Source of the DNA: Streptomyces sulphureus DSM 40104
Lineage (GTDB): Bacteria > Actinomycetota > Actinomycetes > Streptomycetales > Streptomycetaceae
DNA: 64,000 nt
NCBI RefSeq assembly: GCF_000381025.1
Contig: NZ_KB905817.1
Span: 186,001 to 250,000 of the forward strand
Reading direction: 5' to 3'
Shown here: positions 1 to 8,613 of the stretch, piece by piece
How positions within the stretch are numbered: the first letter of the stretch is position 1
Layout: the number at the start of each line of letters is the position of its first letter
The notes under the pieces: generated by a model
Database searches by the model: none
The model's input: the letters and a program-made list of their open reading frames with translations, nothing else
What the model was told of the DNA's origin: nothing
Program-made: the position numbers and the translations under genes

Positions 1-83
1 GGAGCCGTGCCGCGCGCGGTCCTCACGTGCAGGCGCTCGCGCGGTACCACCCGTCGCACCTTCGTCGAAAGGGGAGCACGCCG

Positions 84-1391
84 ATGGCCGGCCGCACCGC
101 GGGCCCAGCAGCGAACCCGCTCAAGCAGCCGAAGGCGGTCTTCGCCGTCGCCTTCGCCTGTGTCGTCTCGTTCATGGGGATCGGCCTCGTCGACCCGATC
201 CTCCCGGCGATCTCCGAGGACCTCGACGCCTCGCCGAGCCAGGTCACCCTGCTCTTCACCAGCTACCTCGTCGTCACCGCCGTCGCGATGCTGATAACCG
301 GCTGGGTCTCCAGCCGGATAGGCGCCAAGCGGACGCTCCTCGTGGGCCTCGCGATCATCGTCGTCTTCAGCGCGCTCGCCGGGGCGAGCGGTTCGATCGA
401 CGGGATCGTCGGCTTCCGCGCCGGCTGGGGCGTCGGCAACGCGCTCTTCATCGCGACGTCGCTCGCCGTCATCGTCGCCTCCGCCAGCGGCGGCTTCGCC
501 GGCGCGATCATCCTCTACGAGACGGCACTCGGCCTCGGCATCGCGATGGGGCCGCTCGTCGGCGGCCTGCTCGGGCACATAAGCTGGCGCGGGCCCTTCT
601 ACGGCGTCGCCGCGCTGATGGCGATCGCGATGATCGCCACCTGGGTGCTCGTCGAACCGCTCCCGAAGCCGGAGCGCAAGGGCCGGCTGACCGACCCGCT
701 GCGCGCCCTGCGCCACCGCGGGCTGCTCACCATGTCGCTCACCGCGCTCTGCTACAACTGGGCGTTCTTCACCGTCCTCGGCTACGCGCCCTTCCCGATG
801 GAGCTCGGCGCCATCCAGTTGGGCTTCGTCTTCACCGGCTGGGGGCTGCTCGTCGCGCTCTTCTCCGTGGTCGGCGCCCCGTGGCTGCAGAGCCGGCTCG
901 GCCTCGCGCGCACCCTCTACGCCAACCTCGCGCTCTTCGCCGTCGTGGTGCTCGTCATCGCCGTCTGGACGACGACGAAGCCGGTGCTCATCTGCGCCGT
1001 GATCGTCGCCGGCGTCTTCATCGGCATCAACAACACCGTGACGACGCAGGCGGTGATGACGGTCGCGCCCGTCGAGCGTCCCGTCGCGTCGGCCGCGTAC
1101 GGGTTCGTACGGTTCATCGGCGGTGGGCTCGCGCCCTTCGCCGCAGGCAAGCTCGTCGAGGCGAGCAACGTGCACGTGCCGTTCTACCTCGGCTCCGGCG
1201 CCCTCCTGCTCGGCATCGCCGTCCTCGCGACCGGACACCGCTTCCTGGAGGACGCGGAGCGCACGCAGGCGGCCGAGGCCGCCGGGCACGAAGTCCCCGC
1301 GCCCGAGGCCGAGTCGGCGCCCGACGCCGCGCAGGACACGGAGCCGGGCCAGCACCAGGCGACGGTACCGGCGGACCGCGCCGCCGAGTGA
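84..1391 (+). CDS. MFS transporter (drug/metabolite efflux type)
   Basis: This 435-residue protein is almost wholly hydrophobic, with about twelve membrane segments and a hydrophilic, Ala/Glu-rich C-terminal tail of about 50 residues. An early FMGIGLVDPILPAI stretch and the loop WVSSRIGAKRTLL between helices 2 and 3 (a variant of the MFS motif A) place it in the major facilitator superfamily, close to DHA-type proton antiporters. The ATG at 84 is chosen because AAAGGGGAG lies 7 bases upstream; an in-frame extension to 27 has no such site. It points away from truA and is followed by a strong hairpin, so it is a single-gene unit. The substrate is unknown. It lies about 19 kb from the polyketide genes, so I do not assign it to them. 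Confidence 0.85.
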   Translation: MAGRTAGPAANPLKQPKAVFAVAFACVVSFMGIGLVDPILPAISEDLDASPSQVTLLFTSYLVVTAVAMLITGWVSSRIGAKRTLLVGLAIIVVFSALAGASGSIDGIVGFRAGWGVGNALFIATSLAVIVASASGGFAGAIILYETALGLGIAMGPLVGGLLGHISWRGPFYGVAALMAIAMIATWVLVEPLPKPERKGRLTDPLRALRHRGLLTMSLTALCYNWAFFTVLGYAPFPMELGAIQLGFVFTGWGLLVALFSVVGAPWLQSRLGLARTLYANLALFAVVVLVIAVWTTTKPVLICAVIVAGVFIGINNTVTTQAVMTVAPVERPVASAAYGFVRFIGGGLAPFAAGKLVEASNVHVPFYLGSGALLLGIAVLATGHRFLEDAERTQAAEAAGHEVPAPEAESAPDAAQDTEPGQHQATVPADRAAE

Positions 1392-1394
1392 ACA

Positions 1395-1433
1395 CGGGCG
1401 CGAGCGGCGCCCCTGCGGCCCCGCTCGCGCCCG
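1395..1433 (+). terminator. Hairpin terminator after the MFS gene
   Basis: A perfect 13-bp inverted repeat (arm CGGGCGCGAGCGG) with a 13-base loop begins four bases after the stop codon. It lacks a strong U-tract, as is common in high-GC actinomycetes. Confidence 0.75.
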
Positions 1434-1599
1434 ACTCGCCCTCCGCCGAGTCGCGTTGCTCCACGGACGCCAGCCGCGCGACCGACCGCGAGACGGGCGG
1501 CAGCACCGCAGCGAGCTCGCCCCCAGCCGTCACCTCCCTGCACGGGGCGCGGCACCACGCAGTCGTGCTCCGCCTGGGAGTTGACGGCGTCGGGGCCGT

Positions 1600-1631
1600 G
1601 AGACGCGGTAGGAAGCGCCCCGGGGCGTCTC
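1600..1631 (-). terminator. Possible terminator of the alpha operon downstream of truA
   Basis: The arms GAGACGC (1600-1606) and GCGTCTC (1625-1631) are complementary, and the interval contains the palindrome GCCCCGGGGC (1617-1626). It lies 37 bases beyond the truA stop on the minus strand. The rest of the 276-base gap between the MFS gene and truA shows no gene. Confidence 0.4.
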
Positions 1632-1667
1632 AATTCGCCTTGCACACCCAGGGATTCAGCCACGGGC

Positions 1668-2546
1668 TCACCCGCAGCACCCCGACCCCCCGGGCAACGT
1701 ACGCCGGTTGCGCGCCTCGCGGTTCCGCTCGGCGAGGCGGCTGTCGGCCGGGTAGCCGACCTCCTCCAACGTCAGCCCGTGCGGGCGCACCACGTGCACG
1801 GCCGAGTCCCGCACCCCGGCGGCGAGCACCTTCGCGGGCCACTGCGGACCGCGGTGCCCGTCGCCGACGAAGAGCAGCGCGCCCACCAGCGCGCGCACCA
1901 TGTTGTGGCAGAACGCGTCGGCGCGGACGGTCCCCTCCAGGACGCCGTCCTCCCGCCGTACCCAGTGGAGTTGCTGGAGGGTGCGGATCGTCGTGGCGCC
2001 CTCGCGCTTCTTGCAGTACGCCGCGAAATCGTGCTCTCCCAGCAGCCCGGCCGCCGCCTCGTTCATCGCGTCGACGTCCAACGGCCTGTTGTGCCAGAGG
2101 ACATGGCCCCGCTGAAGGGGATCGACGCCTCCCGGATGATCGGTGACGCGGTACGCGTACCGCCGCCAGACCGCGGAGAACCGCGCGTCGAAGTGCGGGG
2201 CCGCCTCGGCCACCCGCCAGACGCGGACGTCCATCGGGAGCCGTCCCGCGAGGCGCCGCAGGAGCTGGGCGCCCTGCTCCTCCCAGAGCGCGGCCGGCAC
2301 GTCGACGTGCGCCACCTGCCCCCGCGCGTGCACGCCGGAGTCCGTACGGCCCGCAACGGTCAGCTCGGGCGCTGCGGCGCCGCGCGTCACCACACGGAGC
2401 GCCTCCTCGATCTCCCCCTGCACCGTCCGCTGGCCCCGCTGCTTCGCCCAGCCCGCGAACTCCCGCCCGTCGTAGGCGAGATCGAGCCGCACCCGGACCC
2501 GCTCACCCGCCGGGACCGCCCCGGCCGTACCGCTCAGCTCATTCAC
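1668..2546 (-). CDS. truA: tRNA pseudouridine synthase A
   Basis: TruA converts uridines 38-40 of the tRNA anticodon arm to pseudouridine. The 292-residue protein has the family signature AGRTDSGVHA, whose Asp is the catalytic nucleophile. It also has the AFCHNMVRALVGAL region typical of the C-terminal half. Length is normal for an actinobacterial TruA. It lies 93 bases downstream of rplQ, its usual place at the end of the alpha operon, and is probably cotranscribed with it. The last 15 or so residues are Arg/Gly-rich and not conserved. Confidence 0.95.
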   Translation of the reverse strand: MNELSGTAGAVPAGERVRVRLDLAYDGREFAGWAKQRGQRTVQGEIEEALRVVTRGAAAPELTVAGRTDSGVHARGQVAHVDVPAALWEEQGAQLLRRLAGRLPMDVRVWRVAEAAPHFDARFSAVWRRYAYRVTDHPGGVDPLQRGHVLWHNRPLDVDAMNEAAAGLLGEHDFAAYCKKREGATTIRTLQQLHWVRREDGVLEGTVRADAFCHNMVRALVGALLFVGDGHRGPQWPAKVLAAGVRDSAVHVVRPHGLTLEEVGYPADSRLAERNREARNRRTLPGGSGCCG

Positions 2547-2639
2547 CCGTCGCTCCTCCCACCGACCGAAGAACCCCCGCAGACGGCGAACGGGCCCGCC
2601 CCCGAGGGAGCGGACCCGTCAGCCGGAAGTGCCGGAGGC

Positions 2640-3128
2640 TCAGGCGTCCTTGGACTCCTCGGCCTCCTCGGCCTTGGTGTCCTCGGCCTCGGCCTCGGCC
2701 TTGGCTTCGGCGTCCTTGGCCGTGCGCTTCGTCGCCGCCTCGGCCTCGCCGACAGCGGCCTGCTGCACGGTGAGCGCCTCGACGAGCTCGATCACGGCCA
2801 TCGGCGCGTTGTCGCCGCGACGCGGGCCGATCTTGGTGATGCGGGTGTAACCGCCGGGGCGGTTCTCGTACCGCGGGCCGATCTCGGTGAAGAGGGTGTG
2901 CACCACGCCCTTGTCGGTGATGGTGCGCATCACCTGGCGACGGTTGTGCAGGTCGCCCTTCTTCGCCTTGGTGATCAGCCGCTCGGCGACGGGCCGCAGC
3001 TTCCGGGCCCGCGACTCAGTGGTGGTGATACGGCCGTACTCGAAGAGGTCCGTGGCGAGGTTCGCCAGCATGGCCTTCTGGTGCGCGGCACTGCCACCGA
3101 GACGGGGACCCTTGGTGGGCTTCGGCAT
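2640..3128 (-). CDS. rplQ: 50S ribosomal protein L17
   Basis: L17 binds 23S rRNA near the peptide exit tunnel of the large subunit. The 162-residue protein starts MPKPTKGPRLGGSAAH and contains RYENRPGGYTRI, both diagnostic of bL17. A 45-residue Ala/Glu/Lys-rich acidic tail, about residues 118-162, is the usual actinobacterial extension. The ATG at 3128 is chosen over an upstream in-frame start because AAGGAGAG sits just before it. It follows rpoA after 152 bases. Confidence 0.96.
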   Translation of the reverse strand: MPKPTKGPRLGGSAAHQKAMLANLATDLFEYGRITTTESRARKLRPVAERLITKAKKGDLHNRRQVMRTITDKGVVHTLFTEIGPRYENRPGGYTRITKIGPRRGDNAPMAVIELVEALTVQQAAVGEAEAATKRTAKDAEAKAEAEAEDTKAEEAEESKDA

Positions 3129-3280
3129 CTTCTCTCTCCTTGAACTCTGCACCGGCCGTGTCAGGTACCGGTGTCAGGCCGACGAGGCGGGCGCCCCGCC
3201 GGAGTCCGTACGCGCCACGGGCGCCTACGGCGCTCGGCCCGCGCACCGGGCGGACGCCGGGTGCGCGGGCCGAGAACGGC

Positions 3281-4303
3281 TCAGTACTGCTCGGTCTCCA
3301 CGAAGCCCGCGTCCGCGTCGTCTTCGGCGCCGAAGGCGTCGGCGGCGGCGGTCGGGTCGAATCCGGGCGGGGAGTCCTTCAGCGCGAGGCCCATGCCGGC
3401 GAGCTTCGCCTTGACCTCGTCGATCGACTTCGCACCGAAGTTGCGGATGTCGAGCAGGTCCGCCTCGGAGCGCGCGACGAGCTCGCCCACGGAGTGGATG
3501 CCCTCGCGCTTCAGGCAGTTGTAGGAGCGGACGGTGAGCTCCAACTCCTCGATCGGCAGCGCCAGATCGGCGGCGAGCGCGGCGTCCGTCGGGGACGGGC
3601 CCATGTCGATGCCCTCGGCGTCGACGTTGAGCTCGCGCGCCAGGCCGAAGAGTTCCACGAGGGTCTTGCCCGCGGAGGCCATGGCGTCGCGCGGACGCAT
3701 CGCCTGCTTCGTCTCGACGTCGACGATCAGCTTGTCGAAGTCGGTCCGCTGCTCGACACGGGTGGCCTCGACCTTGTAGGTCACCTTCAGCACCGGCGAG
3801 TAGATCGAGTCGACCGGGACGCGCCCGATCTCCTGGCCCACCTGCTTGTTCTGCACGGCGGAGACGTAGCCGCGACCGCGCTCGACGGTGAGCTCCATCT
3901 CCAGCTTGCCCTTGCCGTTGAGGGTGGCGAGGACGAGGTCCGGGTTGTGCACCTCGACGCCGGCCGGCGGCGCGATGTCCGCAGCCGTCACGTGGCCGGG
4001 GCCCTGCTTGCGCAGGTACATCACGACCGGCTCGTCGTGCTCCGAGGAGACGACGAGGCTCTTGATGTTGAGGATCAGGTCGGTGACGTCCTCCTTGACG
4101 CCCGGCACGGTCGAGAACTCGTGCAGGACGCCGTCGATCCGGATGCTCGTCACGGCGGCACCGGGGATCGAGGAGAGGAGCGTACGACGCAGGGAGTTAC
4201 CGAGGGTGTAGCCGAACCCCGGCTCCAGCGGCTCGATCACGAACCGCGAGCGGAACTCGTCGACGACCTCTTCGGTGAGAGAGGGGCGCTGAGCGATCAG
4301 CAT
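3281..4303 (-). CDS. rpoA: RNA polymerase alpha subunit
   Basis: Alpha dimerises to nucleate core RNA polymerase assembly, and its C-terminal domain contacts promoter UP elements and activators. The 340-residue protein has the N-terminal dimerisation domain (GYTLGNSLRRTLLSSIPG) and the C-terminal helix-hairpin-helix (LKREGIHSVGELVARSE). It ends FVETEQY, very like Streptomyces RpoA. The ATG at 4303 follows GGAGG; an in-frame start nine codons upstream lacks support. The gene sits between rpsD and rplQ, each separated from it by 152 bases. Confidence 0.98.
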   Translation of the reverse strand: MLIAQRPSLTEEVVDEFRSRFVIEPLEPGFGYTLGNSLRRTLLSSIPGAAVTSIRIDGVLHEFSTVPGVKEDVTDLILNIKSLVVSSEHDEPVVMYLRKQGPGHVTAADIAPPAGVEVHNPDLVLATLNGKGKLEMELTVERGRGYVSAVQNKQVGQEIGRVPVDSIYSPVLKVTYKVEATRVEQRTDFDKLIVDVETKQAMRPRDAMASAGKTLVELFGLARELNVDAEGIDMGPSPTDAALAADLALPIEELELTVRSYNCLKREGIHSVGELVARSEADLLDIRNFGAKSIDEVKAKLAGMGLALKDSPPGFDPTAAADAFGAEDDADAGFVETEQY

Positions 4304-4455
4304 GGGGTGTGTTCCTCCAGTCTTCGGCAACCGCTATTTGATGCCGATCACCGGGCCGCATCCGACACGGCACGGTGTTCTTGCAAGGGTACGGGCGCCG
4401 CGGCGGAACCGGACCGCGAAGTCCGGCCACCGCGGGCCCGTACCGGTGCGAGCTG

Positions 4456-5082
4456 CTACTTGGAGTAGAGCTCGACGATGAGCTGCTCCTGCACCTGGGT
4501 GTCGATCACCTGGCGCTCGGGCAGCGAGTGGACGAGGATGCGCAGTTGCGACGGGACGGCCTCCAGCCACGCCGGCACCGTCCGCTCGCCGGCCTCCGCC
4601 TGAGCCACCTGGAAGGGAACCAGGTTCCTGGCGCCCTGGCGGACCTCGACGATGTCGTTGACGCTGACCCGCGCCGACGGGATGTCGGTCTTGCGGCCGT
4701 TCAACTGGATGTGGCCGTGCTTCACCAACTGGCGAGCGTGGTCACGGGACTTCGCGAAGCCCGCCCGGTAGACCACGTTGTCCAGACGGGTCTCCAGGAT
4801 GCGCAGCAGGTTCTCGCCTGTCTTGCCCTGCTGGCGGTTGGCCTCGGTGAAGTACCCGCGGAACTGCTTCTCCAGAACGCCGTAGATGCGCGCGGCCTTC
4901 TGCTTCTCGCGCTTCTGCAGCAGGTACTCGGAGTCCTTGGTGCGCCCGCGCCCGTGCTCACCCGGGGGGTAAGGACGGATCTCGATCGGGCACTTCGCGC
5001 TCTCGCACTTGCTCCCCTTGAGGAAGAGCTTCTGCTTCTCCCGACGGCAACGCTTGCAGTCGGCCCCGGTGTAACGCGCCAT
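4456..5082 (-). CDS. rpsD: 30S ribosomal protein S4, zinc-binding (C+) form
   Basis: S4 is a primary 16S rRNA binder that starts 30S assembly. The 208-residue protein has a typical S4 RNA-binding segment (LDNVVYRAGFAKSRDHARQLV). Four N-terminal cysteines (CKRC near residues 9-12, then C-x4-C) form a zinc site. It lies between rpsK and rpoA, 40 bases after rpsK. That place is normal for many actinobacteria, but from memory the model Streptomyces coelicolor encodes a cysteine-free S4 elsewhere on the chromosome. See the findings. Confidence 0.96.
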   Translation of the reverse strand: MARYTGADCKRCRREKQKLFLKGSKCESAKCPIEIRPYPPGEHGRGRTKDSEYLLQKREKQKAARIYGVLEKQFRGYFTEANRQQGKTGENLLRILETRLDNVVYRAGFAKSRDHARQLVKHGHIQLNGRKTDIPSARVSVNDIVEVRQGARNLVPFQVAQAEAGERTVPAWLEAVPSQLRILVHSLPERQVIDTQVQEQLIVELYSK

Positions 5083-5122
5083 TGTCTTGTTGATCTCCTA
5101 TTTTCTTCTGGAGCCCGCGGAA

Positions 5123-5527
5123 TCAGACCCGGCGACGCTTGGGCGGGCGGCAGCCGTTGTGCGGGGTCGGGGTGACGTCCTGGATCGAACCCACCTCGAG
5201 GCCGGTGGCCTGGAGCGAGCGGATCGCGGTCTCACGGCCGGAGCCGGGGCCCTTGACGAAGACGTCGACCTTGCGCATGCCGTGCTCCTGCGCGCGACGA
5301 GCGGCGTTCTCCGCGGCCATCTGCGCAGCGAACGGCGTCGACTTCCGCGAGCCCTTGAAGCCGACGTGGCCGGCCGAGGCCCAGGAGATCACGTTGCCGG
5401 TCGGGTCAGTGATCGAAACGATGGTGTTGTTGAACGTGCTCTTGATGTGAGCGTGCCCGTGGGCAACGTTCTTCTTTTCCTTGCGGCGCACCTTCTTGGT
5501 GGCGGCCGCACGGCCCTTCGGAGGCAT
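5123..5527 (-). CDS. rpsK: 30S ribosomal protein S11
   Basis: S11 lines the mRNA exit region on the 30S platform. The 134-residue protein carries the conserved STFNNTIVSITDPTGN and ends TPTPHNGCRPPKRRRV, the invariant uS11 tail. The start at 5527 (MPPKGRAAATKK) gives the family length; an earlier in-frame start adds 12 non-conserved residues. It is the third gene of the alpha operon, 119 bases after rpsM. Confidence 0.97.
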   Translation of the reverse strand: MPPKGRAAATKKVRRKEKKNVAHGHAHIKSTFNNTIVSITDPTGNVISWASAGHVGFKGSRKSTPFAAQMAAENAARRAQEHGMRKVDVFVKGPGSGRETAIRSLQATGLEVGSIQDVTPTPHNGCRPPKRRRV

Positions 5528-5646
5528 AGCTGAAAACTCCCGTGGAGGTGGTCGGTCCTGCAACGCGGACCGCGTGTACGTCCGCGGCGGCCGGGCGGAG
5601 GTTCAGGCCCGTGCGCCTCGACGGCCGCGGCAGCGTCCGGTGCGGA

Positions 5647-6027
5647 CTACTTCTTGCCCGGCTTCTTCTTGCCGGCGATCGCGCGACGCGGGCCCTTGCG
5701 GGTGCGGGCGTTGGTCTTCGTACGCTGACCGTGGACCGGGAGCCCGCGCCTGTGGCGCAGACCCTCGTAGCAGCCGATCTCGACCTTGCGGCGGATGTCG
5801 GCCTGGATCTCGCGGCGGAGGTCGCCCTCCACCTGGAGGTTGTTGTCCACGTACTCGCGCAGCTTGACCAGGTCCTCCTCGGCGAGGTCCCGGACACGGA
5901 CGTCGGGGCTGACCCCGGTCTCGGTCACGGTCTGCCGGGCGAGGGTGCGCCCGATGCCGAAGACGTAGGTGAGGGCGACCTCGATGCGCTTCTCACGCGG
6001 GAGGTCGACGCCTGCGAGGCGTGCCAT
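5647..6027 (-). CDS. rpsM: 30S ribosomal protein S13
   Basis: S13 sits in the 30S head and contacts the P-site tRNA and the central B1 bridges. The 126-residue protein begins MARLAGVDLPREKR. It has the helix-two-turn-helix core with GIGRTLARQ and the basic tail RTKTNARTRKGPRR that reaches the tRNA. The ATG at 6027 gives the standard length. It is 220 bases downstream of rpmJ. Confidence 0.97.
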   Translation of the reverse strand: MARLAGVDLPREKRIEVALTYVFGIGRTLARQTVTETGVSPDVRVRDLAEEDLVKLREYVDNNLQVEGDLRREIQADIRRKVEIGCYEGLRHRRGLPVHGQRTKTNARTRKGPRRAIAGKKKPGKK

Positions 6028-6247
6028 GGGATGTGGCTCCTGATGTGTTCGTAGGAGGTCTGCCGCAGCACCGTCCCCCGGTTTGACGTGCCCGGCCGCC
6101 GGAGCGGTACGGACCCGAGGCACACGAGGTCCCCGGCCTCCTGCCGGGGGTGTCGTCCCCTGCTGGGCAGGGGGGTCGGGCGCTGCGTATGTACTTGTGA
6201 TTCGCGTCGCGCGAAGAACCGCGAGGGTGCGAAGGGGTTGGCTGCGG

Positions 6248-6361
6248 TCAGCCCTGGCGCTGCTTGTGGCGCAGGTTGTCGCAGATGACCATGACCCGAC
6301 CGTGGCGGCGGATCACCTTGCACTTGTCGCAGATCTTCTTGACGCTCGGCTTGACCTTCAT
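6248..6361 (-). CDS. rpmJ: 50S ribosomal protein L36, zinc-binding form
   Basis: L36 is the smallest large-subunit protein. Translation gives 37 residues starting MKVKPSVKKICDKCKV and ending RHKQRQG. The Cys-x2-Cys pair, a later Cys and a His form the zinc site of the C+ type. It lies between infA (67 bases upstream) and rpsM, its usual actinobacterial place. Confidence 0.96.
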   Translation of the reverse strand: MKVKPSVKKICDKCKVIRRHGRVMVICDNLRHKQRQG

Positions 6362-6428
6362 GGGTGTGAGGTTCTCCGGGTCAGTCCGCCACCCCACGGG
6401 ACGTGGGATCGCGGCTCGATCTGTCGCT

Positions 6429-6650
6429 CTACTTGTAGCGGTAGACGATCCGTCCGCGCGTCAGGTCGTAAGGGGAGAGTTCCACCACGACCCTGTCGTC
6501 GGGGAGGATACGGATGTAGTGCATCCGCATCTTGCCGCTGATGTGCGCGAGGACCTGGTGTCCGTTCTGGAGCTCCACCTTGAACATCGCGTTCGGGAGA
6601 GACTCGACGACGGTGCCCTCGATCTCGATGGCCCCTTGTTTTTTGGCCAT
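6429..6650 (-). CDS. infA: Translation initiation factor IF-1
   Basis: IF-1 occupies the 30S A site during initiation. The 73-residue OB-fold protein starts MAKKQGAIEIEG and ends GRIVYRYK, near-identical to other actinobacterial IF-1. The ATG at 6650 is chosen because the reading frame upstream codes nothing conserved. A plausible promoter lies about 160 bases upstream, so infA probably heads the alpha transcript. Confidence 0.97.
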   Translation of the reverse strand: MAKKQGAIEIEGTVVESLPNAMFKVELQNGHQVLAHISGKMRMHYIRILPDDRVVVELSPYDLTRGRIVYRYK

Positions 6651-6810
6651 GCTTGAGCGCTTCACCTTCCGGGATCGGCTACCTACCTTCTGATCGACTC
6701 GGGACGCTCGGCAGTCCGTCGCTGGGCACACGGGCCTCGGGCCGGAGAAACCGGAACCGGGGAGTCGGTGAACAGCGCAGGGCATACCGCTAGACCTGGG
6801 CCGACGAGCC

Positions 6811-6840
6811 ATCCTACGGCAGTGACCCCGGAAAGACGAA
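6811..6840 (-). promoter_or_regulatory. Candidate housekeeping promoter for infA and the alpha operon
   Basis: On the minus strand a -10 element TAGGAT (6811-6816) is preceded, after 18 bases, by TTCGTC (6835-6840), a half match to the -35 consensus. It lies in the 258-base gap between map and infA, which otherwise holds no gene. Confidence 0.45.
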
Positions 6841-6908
6841 TCTCGGATTCTCCCCACCGAACCGGCTCCTTATGTCAGGTAGCCCGGAATCGGAGCGCCC
6901 CGTGGGGT

Positions 6909-7745
6909 TCAGGCGAGCGGATCGGGTGCCGTCTCGACGCCGAGCTCCGCGAGCTTCGCCTTCCCGCCGTCCGGCGCCGTCAGGACGAGGGGTCCCTCCT
7001 CGGTGAGCGCCACCGAGTGCTCCCAGTGGCTCGACCACGTACCGTCGTTGGTCTTCACCGTCCAGTCGTCGGAGAGGACGTGCGTCTTCGGGGTGCCGAG
7101 GCTCACCATCGGCTCGATCGCCAGGCACATGCCGGGCACCAGCTTCGGGCCGCGTCCGCGGCGGCGGTCGACGTAGTTGAGCAGGTGCGGGTCCATGTGC
7201 ATCTGCGAGCCGATGCCGTGGCCGCCGTAGTCCTCGACGATCCCGTACTTGCCGGACGCCGGGAGCGGCTGCCTGCGGATGTACCCCTCGATCGCCTTCG
7301 AGACGTCGACGAGCCGGTTCCCCTTGCGGACGGCCGCGATCCCCGCCCACATCGACTCCTCGGTCACCCGGCTCAGTTCGCGGAGCTCCGCCGAGTGTCC
7401 CTCCCCCACGAAGACGGTGAGCGCGGCGTCGCCGTGCCAGCCGTCGACGATCGCGCCCGCGTCGATCGAGAGGAGGTCGCCGGCCTTCAGTACCGTCCCG
7501 CGGTCCGGGATGCCGTGCACGACGATGTCGTTGACCGAGGTGCAGATGTTGCCGGGAAACCCGCCGTAGCCGAGGAAGTTGGGCTTGGCGCCGTGGTCGG
7601 CGAGGACCTTCGCCGCGACCTCGTCGAGGTCCTTGGTGGTCGCCCCGGGGACGGCGGCCTCGGCGCAGGCGCGGTGGATCGCGGCGACCACCAGCCCCGC
7701 CTCGCGCATCTTCGCGATCTGCTCCGGGGTCTTGATCTCCACCAT
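6909..7745 (-). CDS. map: Methionine aminopeptidase, type I
   Basis: Map removes the initiator methionine from nascent proteins with a dinuclear metal centre. The 278-residue protein carries the expected metal-ligand segments: DAGAIVDGWHGDAA (two Asp), YGGHGIG (His) and AIEPM (Glu). Length is normal for a type Ia enzyme. It follows adk after a 217-base gap with no visible gene. The secY-adk-map order is the classic spc-operon tail. Confidence 0.96.
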   Translation of the reverse strand: MVEIKTPEQIAKMREAGLVVAAIHRACAEAAVPGATTKDLDEVAAKVLADHGAKPNFLGYGGFPGNICTSVNDIVVHGIPDRGTVLKAGDLLSIDAGAIVDGWHGDAALTVFVGEGHSAELRELSRVTEESMWAGIAAVRKGNRLVDVSKAIEGYIRRQPLPASGKYGIVEDYGGHGIGSQMHMDPHLLNYVDRRRGRGPKLVPGMCLAIEPMVSLGTPKTHVLSDDWTVKTNDGTWSSHWEHSVALTEEGPLVLTAPDGGKAKLAELGVETAPDPLA

Positions 7746-7962
7746 GGCGAACGTCGCCTTCCTGCACCGAGGGTTGCTGTCGATTGCTTGCGGTCGCTGA
7801 CGGGCCGCACCCGGCACCGCAGAGCGCGGTGACGACGAGGACGCCGCGGTACCGCCCGACAAGTCTGCCACCCGCGGCCGTGGAAGGAGACCCCGCAGGA
7901 CGCCTCGCGGCCCGTGCCCCGGCTGCGGGGGCACGGGCCGCGTGAGTCGCTGCGCCGCGGGC

Positions 7963-8613
7963 TCAGCTCTTGCCGAGGGCCGCCATCGCGCGGCCCGTCA
8001 CCTCGGTGACGGAGCCGAGCGCGGAGATGGTCGTCACCAGGCCCTGCTCGCGGTAGTGCTCGATGATCGGCTCGGTCTCCTCGTGGTAGACGGCGAGGCG
8101 CTTGCGCACCGTCTCCTCGCGGTCGTCGTCCCGCTGGTAGAGCTCGCCGCCGCAGATGTCGCAGACGCCCTCCGTCTTCGGGGCGCTGTACTCCACGTGA
8201 AAGACGTGGCTGCTGTCGCTGCGGCAGATACGGCGGCCGGCGATCCTCTTGACGATCTCCTCCTCGGGGACCTCCAGATCGAGGACGGCGTCGAGCTCCT
8301 CGCCGTCCTCCTTGAGGATGCCGTCGAGCGCCTCGGCCTGCGCGATGTTCCGCGGGAACCCGTCGAGCAGGAATCCGCCCGCCGCGTCGGGCTCGGACAT
8401 GCGGTCCTTCGCCATGCCGATGGTGACCTCGTCGGGTACCAACTGCCCGCCCCGCATGTATTCCTGAGCCTTCTGCCCGAGCTCGGTGCCCTGGCTGATG
8501 TTGGCGCGGAAGAGATCTCCGGTGGAGATGTGCGGAATGGAGAGTTTCCCGGCGAGGACAGTGGCCTGCGTGCCCTTACCCGCGCCAGGCGGTCCGACGA
8601 GGACGATTCGCAT
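7963..8613 (-). CDS. adk: Adenylate kinase
   Basis: Adk interconverts ATP plus AMP with two ADP. The 216-residue protein has the P-loop GPPGAGKGTQ near its N-terminus and the AMP-binding LDGFPRN. Its lid holds one Cys-x2-Cys pair (CDIC) plus a single Cys (RRICRSD), an incomplete zinc-lid pattern. The start codon overlaps the secY stop (TGATG), so the two are translationally coupled. Confidence 0.96.
   Translation of the reverse strand: MRIVLVGPPGAGKGTQATVLAGKLSIPHISTGDLFRANISQGTELGQKAQEYMRGGQLVPDEVTIGMAKDRMSEPDAAGGFLLDGFPRNIAQAEALDGILKEDGEELDAVLDLEVPEEEIVKRIAGRRICRSDSSHVFHVEYSAPKTEGVCDICGGELYQRDDDREETVRKRLAVYHEETEPIIEHYREQGLVTTISALGSVTEVTGRAMAALGKS

Noticed and set aside
84..1391. MFS transporter as the exporter of the polyketide
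   Set aside because: It is separated from the cluster by the whole ribosomal region and has its own terminator; nothing in the sequence links it to the pathway.
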